DNA from: a virus
Length of the DNA stretch: 56,080 nt
Direction: 5' to 3' (one strand)
Virus record (IMG/VR): IMGVR_UViG_3300032053_000093
Location: 1-56,080 of that record
The notes beneath the pieces are model-generated. The model did no database searches. It had not been told where the DNA came from and was given only the letters and a program-made list of their open reading frames with translations. The position numbers were made by a program, and so were the translations under genes. Below, piece after piece: positions 1-7,003 of the stretch; position 1 is the first letter of the stretch; every line of letters starts with the position of its first letter.

Positions 1-69
1 GGGGGATATCAGCGCGATCGCACAGATGCGCATGGTGCAGAGGATAACCTTGTCGGTCCTGTTTAGCAT
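1..69 (-). CDS. Partial small protein, 3' end off the window
   Basis: A leftward reading frame starts at 69 and runs off the left edge; 23 residues are visible (MLNRTDKVILC..., hydrophobic from about residue 8). A good Shine-Dalgarno AAGGAAGG lies 8 nt before the ATG, which is the main support. The visible part looks like the start of a small membrane protein, but too little is present to name it. An overlapping rightward frame (ending TAA near 92) is also open, so the coding strand is not certain. It could be phage or flanking host DNA. Confidence 0.4.
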   Translation of the reverse strand, partial: MLNRTDKVILCTMRICAIALISP

Positions 70-122
70 CGGGGGTTCCTTCCTTTTTGACATATAATGT
101 ACCCACCCTCAAGGGCGGGGGT

Positions 123-371
123 TCAATATGAGTTCGGCGGGGCGTCCTCCCGGACACAGAGGCGTTGCACCTCCGCGGTCACTCCATCCATGAGCAAGCG
201 GGCGACGGGGTTGCCCACGATTGCCACGCCCCACAGTTTGCATCCCTCCGTTCGGTTCTCCGCCAAACCAATTGCAAACCTCCCGCGGCACAACCCCGTT
301 GGGCCGGCGTGCCGATGGTACGCAACGACGAACTCGTTTGCCTGGGTCGTGGACATCGGGAAAATGACCAT
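123..371 (-). pseudogene. Truncated Mom/XF1762-like protein (N-terminal half)
   Basis: The 82 residues resemble the N-terminal half of the XF1762 family, which is related to phage Mu Mom and has a GNAT-like fold. Family features visible are AN-x-FV followed by HRH (residues about 11-21), G-x-FAIG, GVAIVGNPVAR and the TAEVQRLC segment. In the family this segment is followed by a small residue run and then about 70 more residues (motif like LYxAAxRAAxxxGY). Here the frame stops just after DAPPNSY and I cannot find the missing half in any frame to the left. The gene is therefore probably truncated by a deletion or recombination junction near 120-130. Mom-type proteins modify adenine in phage DNA to protect it from host restriction; this fragment is unlikely to be active. 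It lies downstream of the integrase on the same strand. Confidence 0.6.
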
Positions 372-387
372 GCGAGTCGAGCCTCGT

Positions 388-418
388 GGGACCCGTTTTG
401 GGACCCCCAGGGGTCCCA
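388..418. repeat. Bipartite GGGACCC repeat with 20-bp palindrome, integrase-proximal
   Basis: Positions 388-407 read GGGACCC, GTTTT, GGGACCCC. From 399 to 418 the sequence is a palindrome with 9-bp arms (TGGGACCCC / GGGGTCCCA) and a 2-bp centre. Almost the same bipartite unit recurs at 576-595 inside the integrase 3' end. Position next to a tyrosine integrase suggests integrase arm or core sites (attP region) or a transcription stop; this is inference. Confidence 0.5.
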
Positions 419-540
419 GTTACTACTTGTTACTGCTGCTAATTGCCGCTATTATCAATCCTTGGCGGACGGGGACCGGCTGCGCAAGCCGCCCACCTGC
501 ATCCTGACCCTTGCCATGTCCCGCCTTGATTGTCCTACAT

Positions 541-1626
541 TTATGCCGACGCTTTTACCTCCTGTTCTCCGCCTTGGGACCCCGTTTGGGACCCCTCCGT
601 GCTCCGTTTCGTGAGGAATGCCAGGTCCACGACGATTGCCGGGGCCGCGACGTGGCAGTAATGCTCGCTCATGGCGATCCGGCTGTGACCCAGGAGTTCC
701 TTCACAAGGAAGGCGTTCCGCACGATCTGGGCGACCTTGCTGCCAAAGGTGTGCCGGAACGAATGGTGGGTCAATCGGTGCCCGAGCGCGTCCTGGCGGG
801 GAATGCCGGCACGCTTGAGACAGGCCTGGAACTCCCAGTCCGGATTCACGAGCGGGGGAAAAACGTAGGGACCCAGGGTTTCTGCGGCGACACGGCGCAG
901 AGCGTCCATTGTTTCACATGGAACATAAATCAGCCGGGATTCCTCCCGCGCGCCTGGCTTACGCTTGGCGTTGCGCAGTAAAACGGTGCCAGCGGTGTAG
1001 TCCACCTCGCTCTTGAGCAGCGGTTTGTGGCTGGAACGTCGGCTGGGAACGATCTCGGCCAACCGCGCGCCACTCGCAAGAAGCACCATGTAGAGATCTC
1101 GGTACAGCGGCCGCGCCGCTTTGAAGATGCCCTGGAGTTCGGGATCTGTGAACGCCCGGTTTGGGTGAAACGCTCCGTGGCCTATTGCAGGGGGTTTCTG
1201 GACGCTGTGGATCCGGCCGCGCAGAACCCGCAAGACCGTCAGGATTTCCTTCTGTACCGTGCCACGGGCGGCCTTCGCTATGCGGAAACGCTGAAATCGG
1301 GTCAGGATGTCCGCAGGAAGGCGGTCCACCGGCAGATCGCGCCCCACGAACCTCGCAAATGCCATGAGGAACTGGCGGGTGCGCGTGGCTTGACGCGAGC
1401 TAACGTCCATTTCAATCCTCTGTACCTCCTCCACGATCACCTCGTGGAGCGAGCATCTCGGCGAGCTCGTAGATAGTTGCCGCTGTAATTGGACCTGGTG
1501 TCTGAACGCCGGCACCATTTTCAGGGCCTCGCGCCGGTCGGTCTGGCCTGTGGATCGCTTGAATGTCCGGCCGTGAATCTTGGTCTGGAAGTACCAGACC
1601 CTCTTCCGTTTGATCAGGTTGTCCAT
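541..1626 (-). CDS. int: Tyrosine recombinase / phage integrase
   Basis: This 361-residue protein has the layout of a phage site-specific recombinase: a small N-terminal arm-binding region (about 1-60), a SAM-like core-binding domain (about 60-150) and a C-terminal catalytic domain. Visible catalytic residues are Arg188 in SGARLAE, the HxxR box His288-Ser-Phe-Arg291, the following LLGHS motif and the nucleophile Tyr323 in SEHYCH. It would integrate and excise the phage by cutting and rejoining att sites through a 3'-phosphotyrosine link. The Xis-like gene lies directly upstream and its frame overlaps the int start by 215 nt, so the two are probably coupled. The last residues are encoded by a bipartite GGGACCCC repeat. 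All key residues are present, so it should be functional. Confidence 0.95.
   Translation of the reverse strand: MDNLIKRKRVWYFQTKIHGRTFKRSTGQTDRREALKMVPAFRHQVQLQRQLSTSSPRCSLHEVIVEEVQRIEMDVSSRQATRTRQFLMAFARFVGRDLPVDRLPADILTRFQRFRIAKAARGTVQKEILTVLRVLRGRIHSVQKPPAIGHGAFHPNRAFTDPELQGIFKAARPLYRDLYMVLLASGARLAEIVPSRRSSHKPLLKSEVDYTAGTVLLRNAKRKPGAREESRLIYVPCETMDALRRVAAETLGPYVFPPLVNPDWEFQACLKRAGIPRQDALGHRLTHHSFRHTFGSKVAQIVRNAFLVKELLGHSRIAMSEHYCHVAAPAIVVDLAFLTKRSTEGSQTGSQGGEQEVKASA
576..595. repeat. Second bipartite GGGACCCC repeat inside the int 3' end
   Basis: The 20-bp unit is GGGACCCC, GTTT, GGGACCCC. It matches 388-407 except for small differences and sits within the last codons of the integrase, where it encodes the repeat GSQ-TGSQ. 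A related unit with GGGGTGCC in place of GGGGTCCC occurs at 22247-22266 beside the terminase genes. Confidence 0.55.
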
Positions 1627-1828
1627 TAGGGGAGCCTCCTATTTCAAAGATCCGGCGCCGGGGGCAGACCTCGAGAGCGGCTTTCACCGCTTCCGGGTCG
1701 AAAAACCTTTTGCGGCCGCCAGGGGGGCGGTAGCTCGGTATCGCACCCCGACGCGCGAGGGAACGGAGGCTCGACTCGCTGAGAGGGATGATACCCGCAA
1801 GCTCTGACGTTGTCAAAAGCTCATTCAT
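1412..1828 (-). CDS. Excisionase-like helix-turn-helix protein
   Basis: The start at 1828 is chosen because GGAG precedes it at good spacing; an upstream ATG at 1861 lacks one. The product begins MNELLTTSELAGIIPLS and continues through RSLARRGAIPSYRPPGG to a Phe-Asp-Pro (residues about 1-55). This is the winged-helix MerR/excisionase pattern in which a 'helix-wing' binds DNA and an Arg-rich turn precedes the FD-P segment. Such proteins bend att DNA and direct the integrase to excision. The first 67 residues precede the int start; the remaining 71 codons read through int in another frame and look like an out-of-frame copy of int. Either the protein truly has this tail or the true product is shorter and read by a frameshift. 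Confidence 0.7.
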   Translation of the reverse strand: MNELLTTSELAGIIPLSESSLRSLARRGAIPSYRPPGGRKRFFDPEAVKAALEVCPRRRIFEIGGSPNGQPDQTEEGLVLPDQDSRPDIQAIHRPDRPARGPENGAGVQTPGPITAATIYELAEMLAPRGDRGGGTED

Positions 1829-1857
1829 TTCGTCTCCGCCCTCGGCGATCAGAACCC

Positions 1858-2046
1858 TCATGGCGTGGTTTTCTGTTCTGTCGTCTGAAACCCGGAGCAT
1901 CTTCCCACGCCCGTGTCGTCCGAATCCAGATGGCGTCCGCGCCGCGCGCAAAATACTTGGGTGACAACATAGGGCGCGGTTCCTACCGCATCCAGCCGCC
2001 CGTGCTGGCATTCCCAACAACGAAAGACGGCGAATGTTCGCTTCAT
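1858..2046 (-). CDS. Small cysteine-containing protein, unknown function
   Basis: This 62-residue ORF starts at the stop of the upstream DUF4406 gene and ends just before the Xis-like gene, so it fills an otherwise empty gap in the operon. Cysteines fall as C-x2-C near residues 10-13, then single Cys at about 33 and 50, which would suit a small zinc ribbon. The segment around FCARRGRHLD is reminiscent of short phage zinc-ribbon proteins. I do not recognise a named family. Translation is probably coupled to the preceding gene because the two are directly abutted. Confidence 0.5.
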   Translation of the reverse strand: MKRTFAVFRCWECQHGRLDAVGTAPYVVTQVFCARRGRHLDSDDTGVGRCSGFQTTEQKTTP

Positions 2047-2376
2047 TCAGTCCTCTTGACCGTCTGGGTATTGAATCGGAATGCGCTCCTTGGCCACTTT
2101 CGGCGGTTCCAGATATCGAACCGCCTTGCCCTGTTTGCGGGCATATTCGATCTCGTTGCGGCTGCTCTCGCCAATGTGGCCGCCAACATTGAGGACCAGA
2201 ATCTCATTGGCCAGGTCAATCATCGTTTTCTGGTCGGGGGTGTTTGTGGCGTGGGGATAAAATCCAACACTCAGTTCGACGATGCGTCCGGCTATCGTCA
2301 CGAAATTCGTCTCTAGAAATTCCTTCTGGAAACAGGTGGAACCGCATAGATAAACGATGTGGAATGATCGGATCAT
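2047..2376 (-). CDS. DUF4406 / nucleoside 2-deoxyribosyltransferase-like protein
   Basis: The 109-residue product begins with a strand followed by YLCGSTCFQKEF, then GRIVELSVGF, a DLANEILVLNVGG segment and ESSRNEIEYARKQGKAVRYLE. This is the short Rossmann-like fold of the DUF4406 and nucleoside deoxyribosyltransferase superfamily, where the CGS turn binds the nucleotide and the later acidic residue before S-x2-EI is catalytic-like. Members cleave or transfer the N-glycosidic bond of deoxynucleotides, or act as nucleotide sensors. The phage role is inferred to be nucleotide salvage or support of DNA modification. It overlaps the upstream 143-aa relative by ATGA, and a vestigial third relative lies at 4064-4180 with near-identical DNA around the CGST turn. 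Confidence 0.8.
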   Translation of the reverse strand: MIRSFHIVYLCGSTCFQKEFLETNFVTIAGRIVELSVGFYPHATNTPDQKTMIDLANEILVLNVGGHIGESSRNEIEYARKQGKAVRYLEPPKVAKERIPIQYPDGQED

Positions 2377-2804
2377 TTCGTGTCCTTTCTACTATACACC
2401 GCCGCCATGAGATAGAACAAGCTTGAAACGTCGTTCCGCTTCCACAACCTATGATAGTCGTCCGCGACCGGGTCGCGCATGTCCATAACGAGAATCCCAT
2501 GCATCCGGGCGAACTCCGTCTCATCATCCGCGCCGCCGGACTCGCCCTCAAGCCGGATCAGAACATCGCACTTCACAATCCACCGCCGGTCGTATGCCAT
2601 CCACGCCGCGTACTCCTTTGGAGAAACCATGTGCCACAAATGCGTGAGATGCGGCACGTATGGAACGATGTTCAAATCTTCCTGCTTCATCAAAAAGTCC
2701 GCGGCGTGTATCGCCGTTCTCACATTCCCACCAACGTCCCCTTTGGAATACGGCCCAGCAATGTAAACATAAAGCGGACGTTTTGGTTTTTGTTTCCTAC
2801 GCAT
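2373..2804 (-). CDS. DUF4406-family nucleotide-binding protein
   Basis: The 143-residue protein starts with a basic leader and YVYIAGPYSKGD (residues about 10-22), then NVRTAIHAADFLM, PYVPHLTHLWH, a W-x-x-YDRRWI segment, CDVLIRLEGESGGADDE and a closing GILV strand. These are standard marks of DUF4406 proteins: the IAGPY nucleotide-binding turn, the PHLTHLWH stretch and the GES-GAD-E region that holds the catalytic-like acidic residue. It is a different branch from the 109-aa protein directly downstream, with which it overlaps by four bases. Two relatives side by side next to DNA methyltransferases suggests a role in nucleotide supply or DNA modification; this is inference. Confidence 0.8.
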   Translation of the reverse strand: MRRKQKPKRPLYVYIAGPYSKGDVGGNVRTAIHAADFLMKQEDLNIVPYVPHLTHLWHMVSPKEYAAWMAYDRRWIVKCDVLIRLEGESGGADDETEFARMHGILVMDMRDPVADDYHRLWKRNDVSSLFYLMAAVYSRKDTK

Positions 2805-2819
2805 GTCTCGCGCCCCCTT

Positions 2820-4067
2820 TCAATTTTCATCCACACACCGCGCCCGGAAGATGCTCAGTTGCGCCGTGCGCTCGCGGATCAGTGGCTCATAGTCCCGATT
2901 GAGTTCGCACCCGATCCAGTTCCGGCCAAGCGACTGCGCGACCTGGGCCGTGGTGCCGCTGCCGAGGAACGGATCGAAAACCACGCAGGGGACGGGGGGC
3001 GCGGGCGGGCAGGAGCATGTGGAGCGCCAGCCGATTGTCTTGCTTTCACCTTCTTCCTCTTTGCCATAAGTGGAAATCTCTGCTTCCGTAGCAGTCTCGT
3101 CATAACCGCTCTTCTTGTCGAGGATACCTTTCTTCGCATCACGAACTCGGATATTCATTGTGGAGGGTTTCTTCTCAATCACCCTCTCCCACGGCGCGCC
3201 GCACGTCGGGCAGGCCCCCCGCTCGGAAGTCCCGGCCAGCACACAAGGCTCGACGAGCGCGGGTGGGTAGGTGGCGAAGTGCGCGCCTCGGTACGGGGCC
3301 GACGGGATGGTCCACACTGAGCGGCGGTTGCGGCCAAAGGGATTCGGATCATAGATATGGGCTTCTCCATTGCATGGTGGTCGTCCTGGTTGATGTTTTT
3401 GTGTTCGGTCTCCAGTATCGTGGTCAGCGTATTTTCGGCGCTCAAGGCTTGAGGGTAGGTACGGCTCTCTCACCGCCTCCGCGTCGTAGTAATATTTCGC
3501 GTTCTTGGCGAATAGGAAAACCTGCTCGTGGCTCTTCGTGGGCCGGTCCGTCACGCTCTCCGGCATCGGGTTCAACTTGTGCCAGATGATCTCACTGCGC
3601 AGATACCACCCGTCGGCGCGGAGGGCGAAGGCCAGCATCCAGGGGATTCCCACCAGGTCCTTCGGCTTGATGATTGAGTGCCTACCATCTTGTGGTCTCT
3701 TACTCATTTGTACGGTTCCGGGGCTTTGCGCGTAGCCGCGTTCTTCTGCTGTTCTACGAGCTTTACTACTCCCATTTTCGCCTTTCCCGCCCCAGTAAGA
3801 ATCCCCTAGATTCACGAACATTACGCCGTCATCCCTCAGCAGTTCCCGCACGAGGCGGAACACCTCCACCATGTTCGCAATGTACTCTTCGGGGGTTTTC
3901 TCAAGGCCCATCTCATTTGGTTTGTCGGGATTGTCCTTGTCCAGATAGGATCGAAGCCCCCAGTAAGGCGGTGAGCAAACACACATCTGCACCTTCACCC
4001 CCTCGGCGATCAGGCGCCTCATGCTCTCCCGGCAGTCTCCGAAGAGGGTTTGGTTGAGGGCGGTCAT
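2820..4067 (-). CDS. DNA methyltransferase, N4-cytosine/N6-adenine type
   Basis: The 415-residue enzyme has the beta-class order of motifs: catalytic motif IV Ser32-Pro-Pro-Tyr35-Trp near the N-terminus and the AdoMet-binding motif DPFLGSGTT near residue 365. Ser in the first position of SPPY is more common in N4-cytosine enzymes, but specificity cannot be fixed from this. The central region (about 150-330) is long and variable, as in target-recognition domains, and has a CPTCGAPW pair plus later Cys that may bind zinc. It would methylate phage DNA to evade host restriction. The start at 4067 overlaps the stop of the 38-aa ORF as ATGA; no restriction endonuclease is nearby, so it is an orphan enzyme. 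Confidence 0.9.
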   Translation of the reverse strand: MTALNQTLFGDCRESMRRLIAEGVKVQMCVCSPPYWGLRSYLDKDNPDKPNEMGLEKTPEEYIANMVEVFRLVRELLRDDGVMFVNLGDSYWGGKGENGSSKARRTAEERGYAQSPGTVQMSKRPQDGRHSIIKPKDLVGIPWMLAFALRADGWYLRSEIIWHKLNPMPESVTDRPTKSHEQVFLFAKNAKYYYDAEAVREPYLPSSLERRKYADHDTGDRTQKHQPGRPPCNGEAHIYDPNPFGRNRRSVWTIPSAPYRGAHFATYPPALVEPCVLAGTSERGACPTCGAPWERVIEKKPSTMNIRVRDAKKGILDKKSGYDETATEAEISTYGKEEEGESKTIGWRSTCSCPPAPPVPCVVFDPFLGSGTTAQVAQSLGRNWIGCELNRDYEPLIRERTAQLSIFRARCVDEN

Positions 4068-4180
4068 AGCGCCGCCTCCGCCGCGTCTAATTCTAGTTTC
4101 TCATCCCCTCGCGATATCAGCACCACTTCCTTGTGGAAACGGGTGGAACCGCATAGACAGACGAGTCGTGGTTTTGTCAT
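4064..4180 (-). CDS. 38-aa vestigial DUF4406-like ORF between two methyltransferases
   Basis: The ORF begins MTKPRLVCLCGSTRFHKE and continues for 20 more residues. The first 18 match the nucleotide-binding start of the 109-aa DUF4406 protein (YLCGST-F-KEF), and DNA around 4127-4165 closely matches that around 2325-2363. After that the sequence is unrelated and rich in Glu, Ala and Leu. It overlaps both neighbours as ATGA (stop of the C5 methyltransferase at 4177-4179, start of the N4/N6 methyltransferase at 4067), so it is probably translated. It looks like a collapsed paralogue kept for translational coupling, or a tiny protein in its own right. Confidence 0.65.
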   Translation of the reverse strand: MTKPRLVCLCGSTRFHKEVVLISRGDEKLELDAAEAAL

Positions 4181-5049
4181 GGTTTACTCTTTTCGATAAT
4201 CTGGAGTTCCACGCAGAGTGCGCGGAGGATGGCGCGGGCGGTGTCTATCTGGACAGCCTGGGCGACCTGTTTGCTGACTCGTCCGGGGCAACCGATGAAA
4301 ACATAGTCCTCGGGGAACCCCTGGAGGCGGGCGAGTTCCTGCCATTCGAGTTGCCGCCAGCGGCCGTCGGGCATTTGGGCGGCGGCATAATTGTCGTGGC
4401 GGGATTCGAGGTTGATGACGGTGGGCGATTTTTCGTCCGGGAGCCAGGGATAGAATTGCGTGGAGTTGTACACGCTGGCTCGTCCAGGGGTTCTACCGGC
4501 GAGGCGTTGGGATTGTCGGTAGGGACCTGGACGGATGCAGTTGCAAAAGGTTCGGGTGTCGTGCCGAGCGGGCTGGGGGCAGGGAACGTTGCCAGCGTAG
4601 AAGCGGATGCGACGTTGGGGGGAAAAGAGCGCGGAGTCGAGTAGGAAACCCGGCGTCATGATTGGCAGATAAAACTGGACCTCACGCACGTCCTCGAAGC
4701 AATACCAGGGCGCTTCGAGGATGTGCGGGATCTCCACGCAGCGTTCCACCAGCTCAGCAAACCCGTTTTTGGCGGGATCGGTAGGGGTGCCGCGTCGGGC
4801 TGCCGAGATCTGTTCGCAGGGAATGCCGCCGAGAACGAGATCCACCTGGCCCTTGTAGGGTTTGAAATCGTGCGTGAGCACATCGCATTGAACGCAGTCC
4901 ACGTCGGGATGGTTTTCGCGGTAGGTGGCCAGGCAGTCGGCTTCGAGGTCGAATGCGGCGATGATCTGGATAGGGAGTCCGCGAGCGGCGACGGCCCAGC
5001 CGCCAGCCCCGGCGCAGACATCAATGGCGATGAGGGGTTTTGGGGTCAT
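4177..5049 (-). CDS. C5-cytosine DNA methyltransferase
   Basis: The 290-residue protein shows the ordered motifs of C5 enzymes: motif I DVCAGAGGW (residues 10-18), motif IV GGIPC with the nucleophile Cys78, motif VI as Glu119-Asp-Val (usually ENV), motif VIII QRRIRF (145-150) and a C-terminal motif X GRVSKQVAQAVQ. It transfers a methyl group from AdoMet to C5 of cytosine after base flipping. Length is at the short end of the family and the target-recognition region (about 155-240) is compact. The N-for-D change in motif VI is unusual but conservative. It overlaps the upstream membrane protein and the downstream 38-aa ORF by ATGA, so the four genes form a translationally coupled run. Confidence 0.92.
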   Translation of the reverse strand: MTPKPLIAIDVCAGAGGWAVAARGLPIQIIAAFDLEADCLATYRENHPDVDCVQCDVLTHDFKPYKGQVDLVLGGIPCEQISAARRGTPTDPAKNGFAELVERCVEIPHILEAPWYCFEDVREVQFYLPIMTPGFLLDSALFSPQRRIRFYAGNVPCPQPARHDTRTFCNCIRPGPYRQSQRLAGRTPGRASVYNSTQFYPWLPDEKSPTVINLESRHDNYAAAQMPDGRWRQLEWQELARLQGFPEDYVFIGCPGRVSKQVAQAVQIDTARAILRALCVELQIIEKSKP

Positions 5050-5438
5050 TCCGCGGCCTCGTCTCGGTCAACCCTCTCTGGCGGATCGAGCCGCCCCGGT
5101 TTGCGCCGGTCTTCCGTGCGCGGCACGGGCTCCGTCTCCGTCTCCGTCTCTGTCTCTGTCGTCAGGATATCCCGCACCTCCAGCCACATGCCCTCTGCGG
5201 GTTCGCGGCGCTGGGCCCGCCCCGCCTTGGGTCCAAGGGGCGCGGACGGCGGCGCGGGGGCGCGTATCGCAAGAATTAGGAGAACGAGAACAATCACGAC
5301 GGCCACCGCAAACATGAGAGTCCAGAGCCATGCCTGGACAACATCGCCCCGCCATTCGAGATGATCGCGCTCTAGCGCCCGCGCAAGATTCGCACTGGCC
5401 GGGGTTATTGGTTCACTGCCTGTTTTGAGGGTTTTCAT
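5046..5438 (-). CDS. Single-pass membrane protein with Thr-Glu repeat tail
   Basis: The start at 5438 is preceded by GAGGAGGA and overlaps the stop of the 57-aa ORF. The 130-residue product has a soluble N-terminal stretch, one strong membrane segment (about residues 40-62, VVQAWLWTLMFAVAVVIV and on), a Pro-rich linker and a charged C-terminal region. The tail contains a run of alternating Thr and Glu encoded by a hexamer repeat near 5130-5160 on the plus strand. The function is unknown. Its place immediately before the C5 methyltransferase, with ATGA overlap, is probably organisational. The simple repeat could vary in length between isolates. Confidence 0.7.
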   Translation of the reverse strand: MKTLKTGSEPITPASANLARALERDHLEWRGDVVQAWLWTLMFAVAVVIVLVLLILAIRAPAPPSAPLGPKAGRAQRREPAEGMWLEVRDILTTETETETETEPVPRTEDRRKPGRLDPPERVDRDEAAE

Positions 5439-5608
5439 TTGGGGATTCCTCCTCTGTGGGTTTTCTGGCTTTGCCAACAGAGACATTCCAGATACGCGGC
5501 CTTTGCTTCAGGAGTATTTTCTACCTTGCCTTTCAATGTGTATGGCAGCCTGCACTCCTCCTGTCGCCAATGTTTACAAGTGGGACAAGGAGCCTTAAAG
5601 GGACTCAT
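5435..5608 (-). CDS. 57-aa Cys-rich small protein
   Basis: This short ORF begins MSPFKAPCPTCKHW and has Cys at residues 8 and 11 (C-x2-C), then single Cys near 19, 42 and 44, consistent with a small zinc-binding module. It overlaps the stop of the upstream DUF5131 gene (ATGA at 5605-5608) and the start of the membrane-protein gene (ATGA at 5435-5438). That tight fit on both sides is the best evidence that it is real. I do not recognise the family. Confidence 0.65.
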   Translation of the reverse strand: MSPFKAPCPTCKHWRQEECRLPYTLKGKVENTPEAKAAYLECLCWQSQKTHRGGIPK

Positions 5609-6513
5609 GGTGTTTCACCCCTTTCGGGAAGATCGAAAAACGGCGGCAGCTCACGCGGGCAAACATAGAATACACGCGCGATCTCGGCGCTGTCTGTCAC
5701 GACTTTGCCGGTGCCGTCCGGGTGCTCGGGAGCTTGTTTGAGGTACACCGGGATTGCATATCTCTGAGCCTGAGCGATAACGTCTCGCGCCCAATCATGG
5801 CGCATCGGGCGGCGGCGCGGGCCTGACTCACAACCTATGATGATCCCGTCTATCCCGCGCCAGTTTTTGCCATGTTGACGCAATCTCGGATGCACATCCT
5901 GCATCGGATTAGCCCAGCCCGGTCCATAGCCAGGAACCAGCGGAATAGAGGTCGGCCATACCGGCCCCAGGAGCGGCTCCAGGCTCAGCATCCGACACGC
6001 GGCGGGCGTGGCGAGCAGGTCCGGCACGAGCCGCCTCATGTCATCCTGGGTCGAGCAGGACACGCCCAGGGCGAGGTTTGGCACGAGAGATGACTTTCCA
6101 AGCCAGCGATAGCGCCAGAAATCGAACATCCTCTTTGAGCGTTTGGATAGGACCAAGAACCGATGTTGGGGACATTCCCTGACAATCCGTATCATGGCTT
6201 CAAGAAACTTGTCGGGCACCGTCTCGTGGAACGTATCGGCCATGAAGTTCACGCCAATGACGCGGGGGCGCTTCCAATGCCGCGGGATGTCGAGGCGATG
6301 CGGCAGGCAGCGGACTTTGCCGCTCCAACGGTGGCCTATGCACGCACCATCTTGCCATACAGTGTCATGCAGGCCCTTGTAGTCATCTTGTCCCATTCGG
6401 GCGAGCCGATAGGACCACTGTTCCGCGTAGCAGTTCTGACACCCCGCTCCGGCGTGTTCGCAACCCGCAATGCAGTTCCACGTCTCGTCGAGGTAAGAAA
6501 TTTTGGTTGGCAT
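5605..6513 (-). CDS. DUF5131 / phage Gp37-Gp68 radical-SAM-like protein
   Basis: The 302-residue protein starts with W-N-C-IAGCEHAGAGCQNCYAE, a cysteine cluster (residues about 14-30) typical of the phage Gp37/Gp68 family (DUF5131), followed by the internal VNFMADTFHE, FLVLSKRSKRM and LSLEPLLGP segments and a C-terminal GCESGPRRRPM and YLKQ. The family is related to radical-SAM enzymes such as spore photoproduct lyase in its barrel-like core and clustered cysteines, but the reaction is not established. It is common in phages beside DNA-metabolism genes. Here it is coupled to the small Cys-rich ORF and stands just before the methyltransferase run, which suggests nucleic-acid repair or modification; that is inference. 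Confidence 0.88.
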   Translation of the reverse strand: MPTKISYLDETWNCIAGCEHAGAGCQNCYAEQWSYRLARMGQDDYKGLHDTVWQDGACIGHRWSGKVRCLPHRLDIPRHWKRPRVIGVNFMADTFHETVPDKFLEAMIRIVRECPQHRFLVLSKRSKRMFDFWRYRWLGKSSLVPNLALGVSCSTQDDMRRLVPDLLATPAACRMLSLEPLLGPVWPTSIPLVPGYGPGWANPMQDVHPRLRQHGKNWRGIDGIIIGCESGPRRRPMRHDWARDVIAQAQRYAIPVYLKQAPEHPDGTGKVVTDSAEIARVFYVCPRELPPFFDLPERGETP

Positions 6514-6517
6514 CGCA

Positions 6518-6706
6518 TTACTCCTTCGCCGCGAGCGCGGCCTTCTTGATCGCGCTCCAGAACGGCGCTAATATACTCAATTCAAACGTCCCGCCTACCC
6601 TAGAAAGAATCGCGTCCATGTGTTGATATGTCGAATACACATCCAGCGCTTCGGACAGTCCGTCGCGGAGGCGTTTGTTCTCTGTTTCCAACTCGTGAGA
6701 ATTCAT
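6518..6706 (-). CDS. Small coiled-coil protein, unknown
   Basis: A 62-residue product with a charged helical N-terminus (NSHELETENKRLRDGLSEAL) followed by a hydrophobic helix-like C-terminal half. It fits exactly between two neighbours with 2-4 bases to spare and in the same direction, which supports it as a real gene. I do not recognise it. The leucine and charged spacing in the first 30 residues suggests a short dimerising helix. Confidence 0.6.
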   Translation of the reverse strand: MNSHELETENKRLRDGLSEALDVYSTYQHMDAILSRVGGTFELSILAPFWSAIKKAALAAKE

Positions 6707-6708
6707 AG

Positions 6709-6984
6709 CTATCCCTCCTGACGCTCTCTCTCTTTCTGTAACGCCTCGGCGCTAATGCCGCTGCGGTAGCAGAGTCTATACAGTGCTCTCACCCTGTCAT
6801 CCCGCTCTACCCAATTCACATCCTGCTGTCCCAGCCGCGCGTTCAGATCCGCGAACGCGGCGATGATTGCGGCTTCTGGTGTGGGGCGTCCCTTGGGATG
6901 ATCTTGCCATTCCTCTGTGACGTGAAAACTTGCTTTGTAGCCATAATCCATTACGAGGAACTTAACCGAGAAGCGCTGTTTCAT
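6709..6984 (-). CDS. Small soluble protein, unknown
   Basis: The 91-residue product has an N-terminal strand region (KQRFSVKFLVMDYGYKASFHVTEEW), a middle helix and a charged C-terminal helix (SAEALQKERERQEG). There are no cysteines in a metal pattern and no membrane segment. It lies 2 bases after the next small gene and 19 after the MazG-like gene, in a dense run of small early genes. The function is unknown and I see no family match. Confidence 0.6.
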   Translation of the reverse strand: MKQRFSVKFLVMDYGYKASFHVTEEWQDHPKGRPTPEAAIIAAFADLNARLGQQDVNWVERDDRVRALYRLCYRSGISAEALQKERERQEG

Positions 6985-7003
6985 GGTTATCCTCTCTTCC
7001 TGC

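Noticed and set aside
112-140. Possible tRNA T-arm (GGGGTTCAA) near the left end
   Set aside because: No complementary stem or anticodon arm can be built around it.
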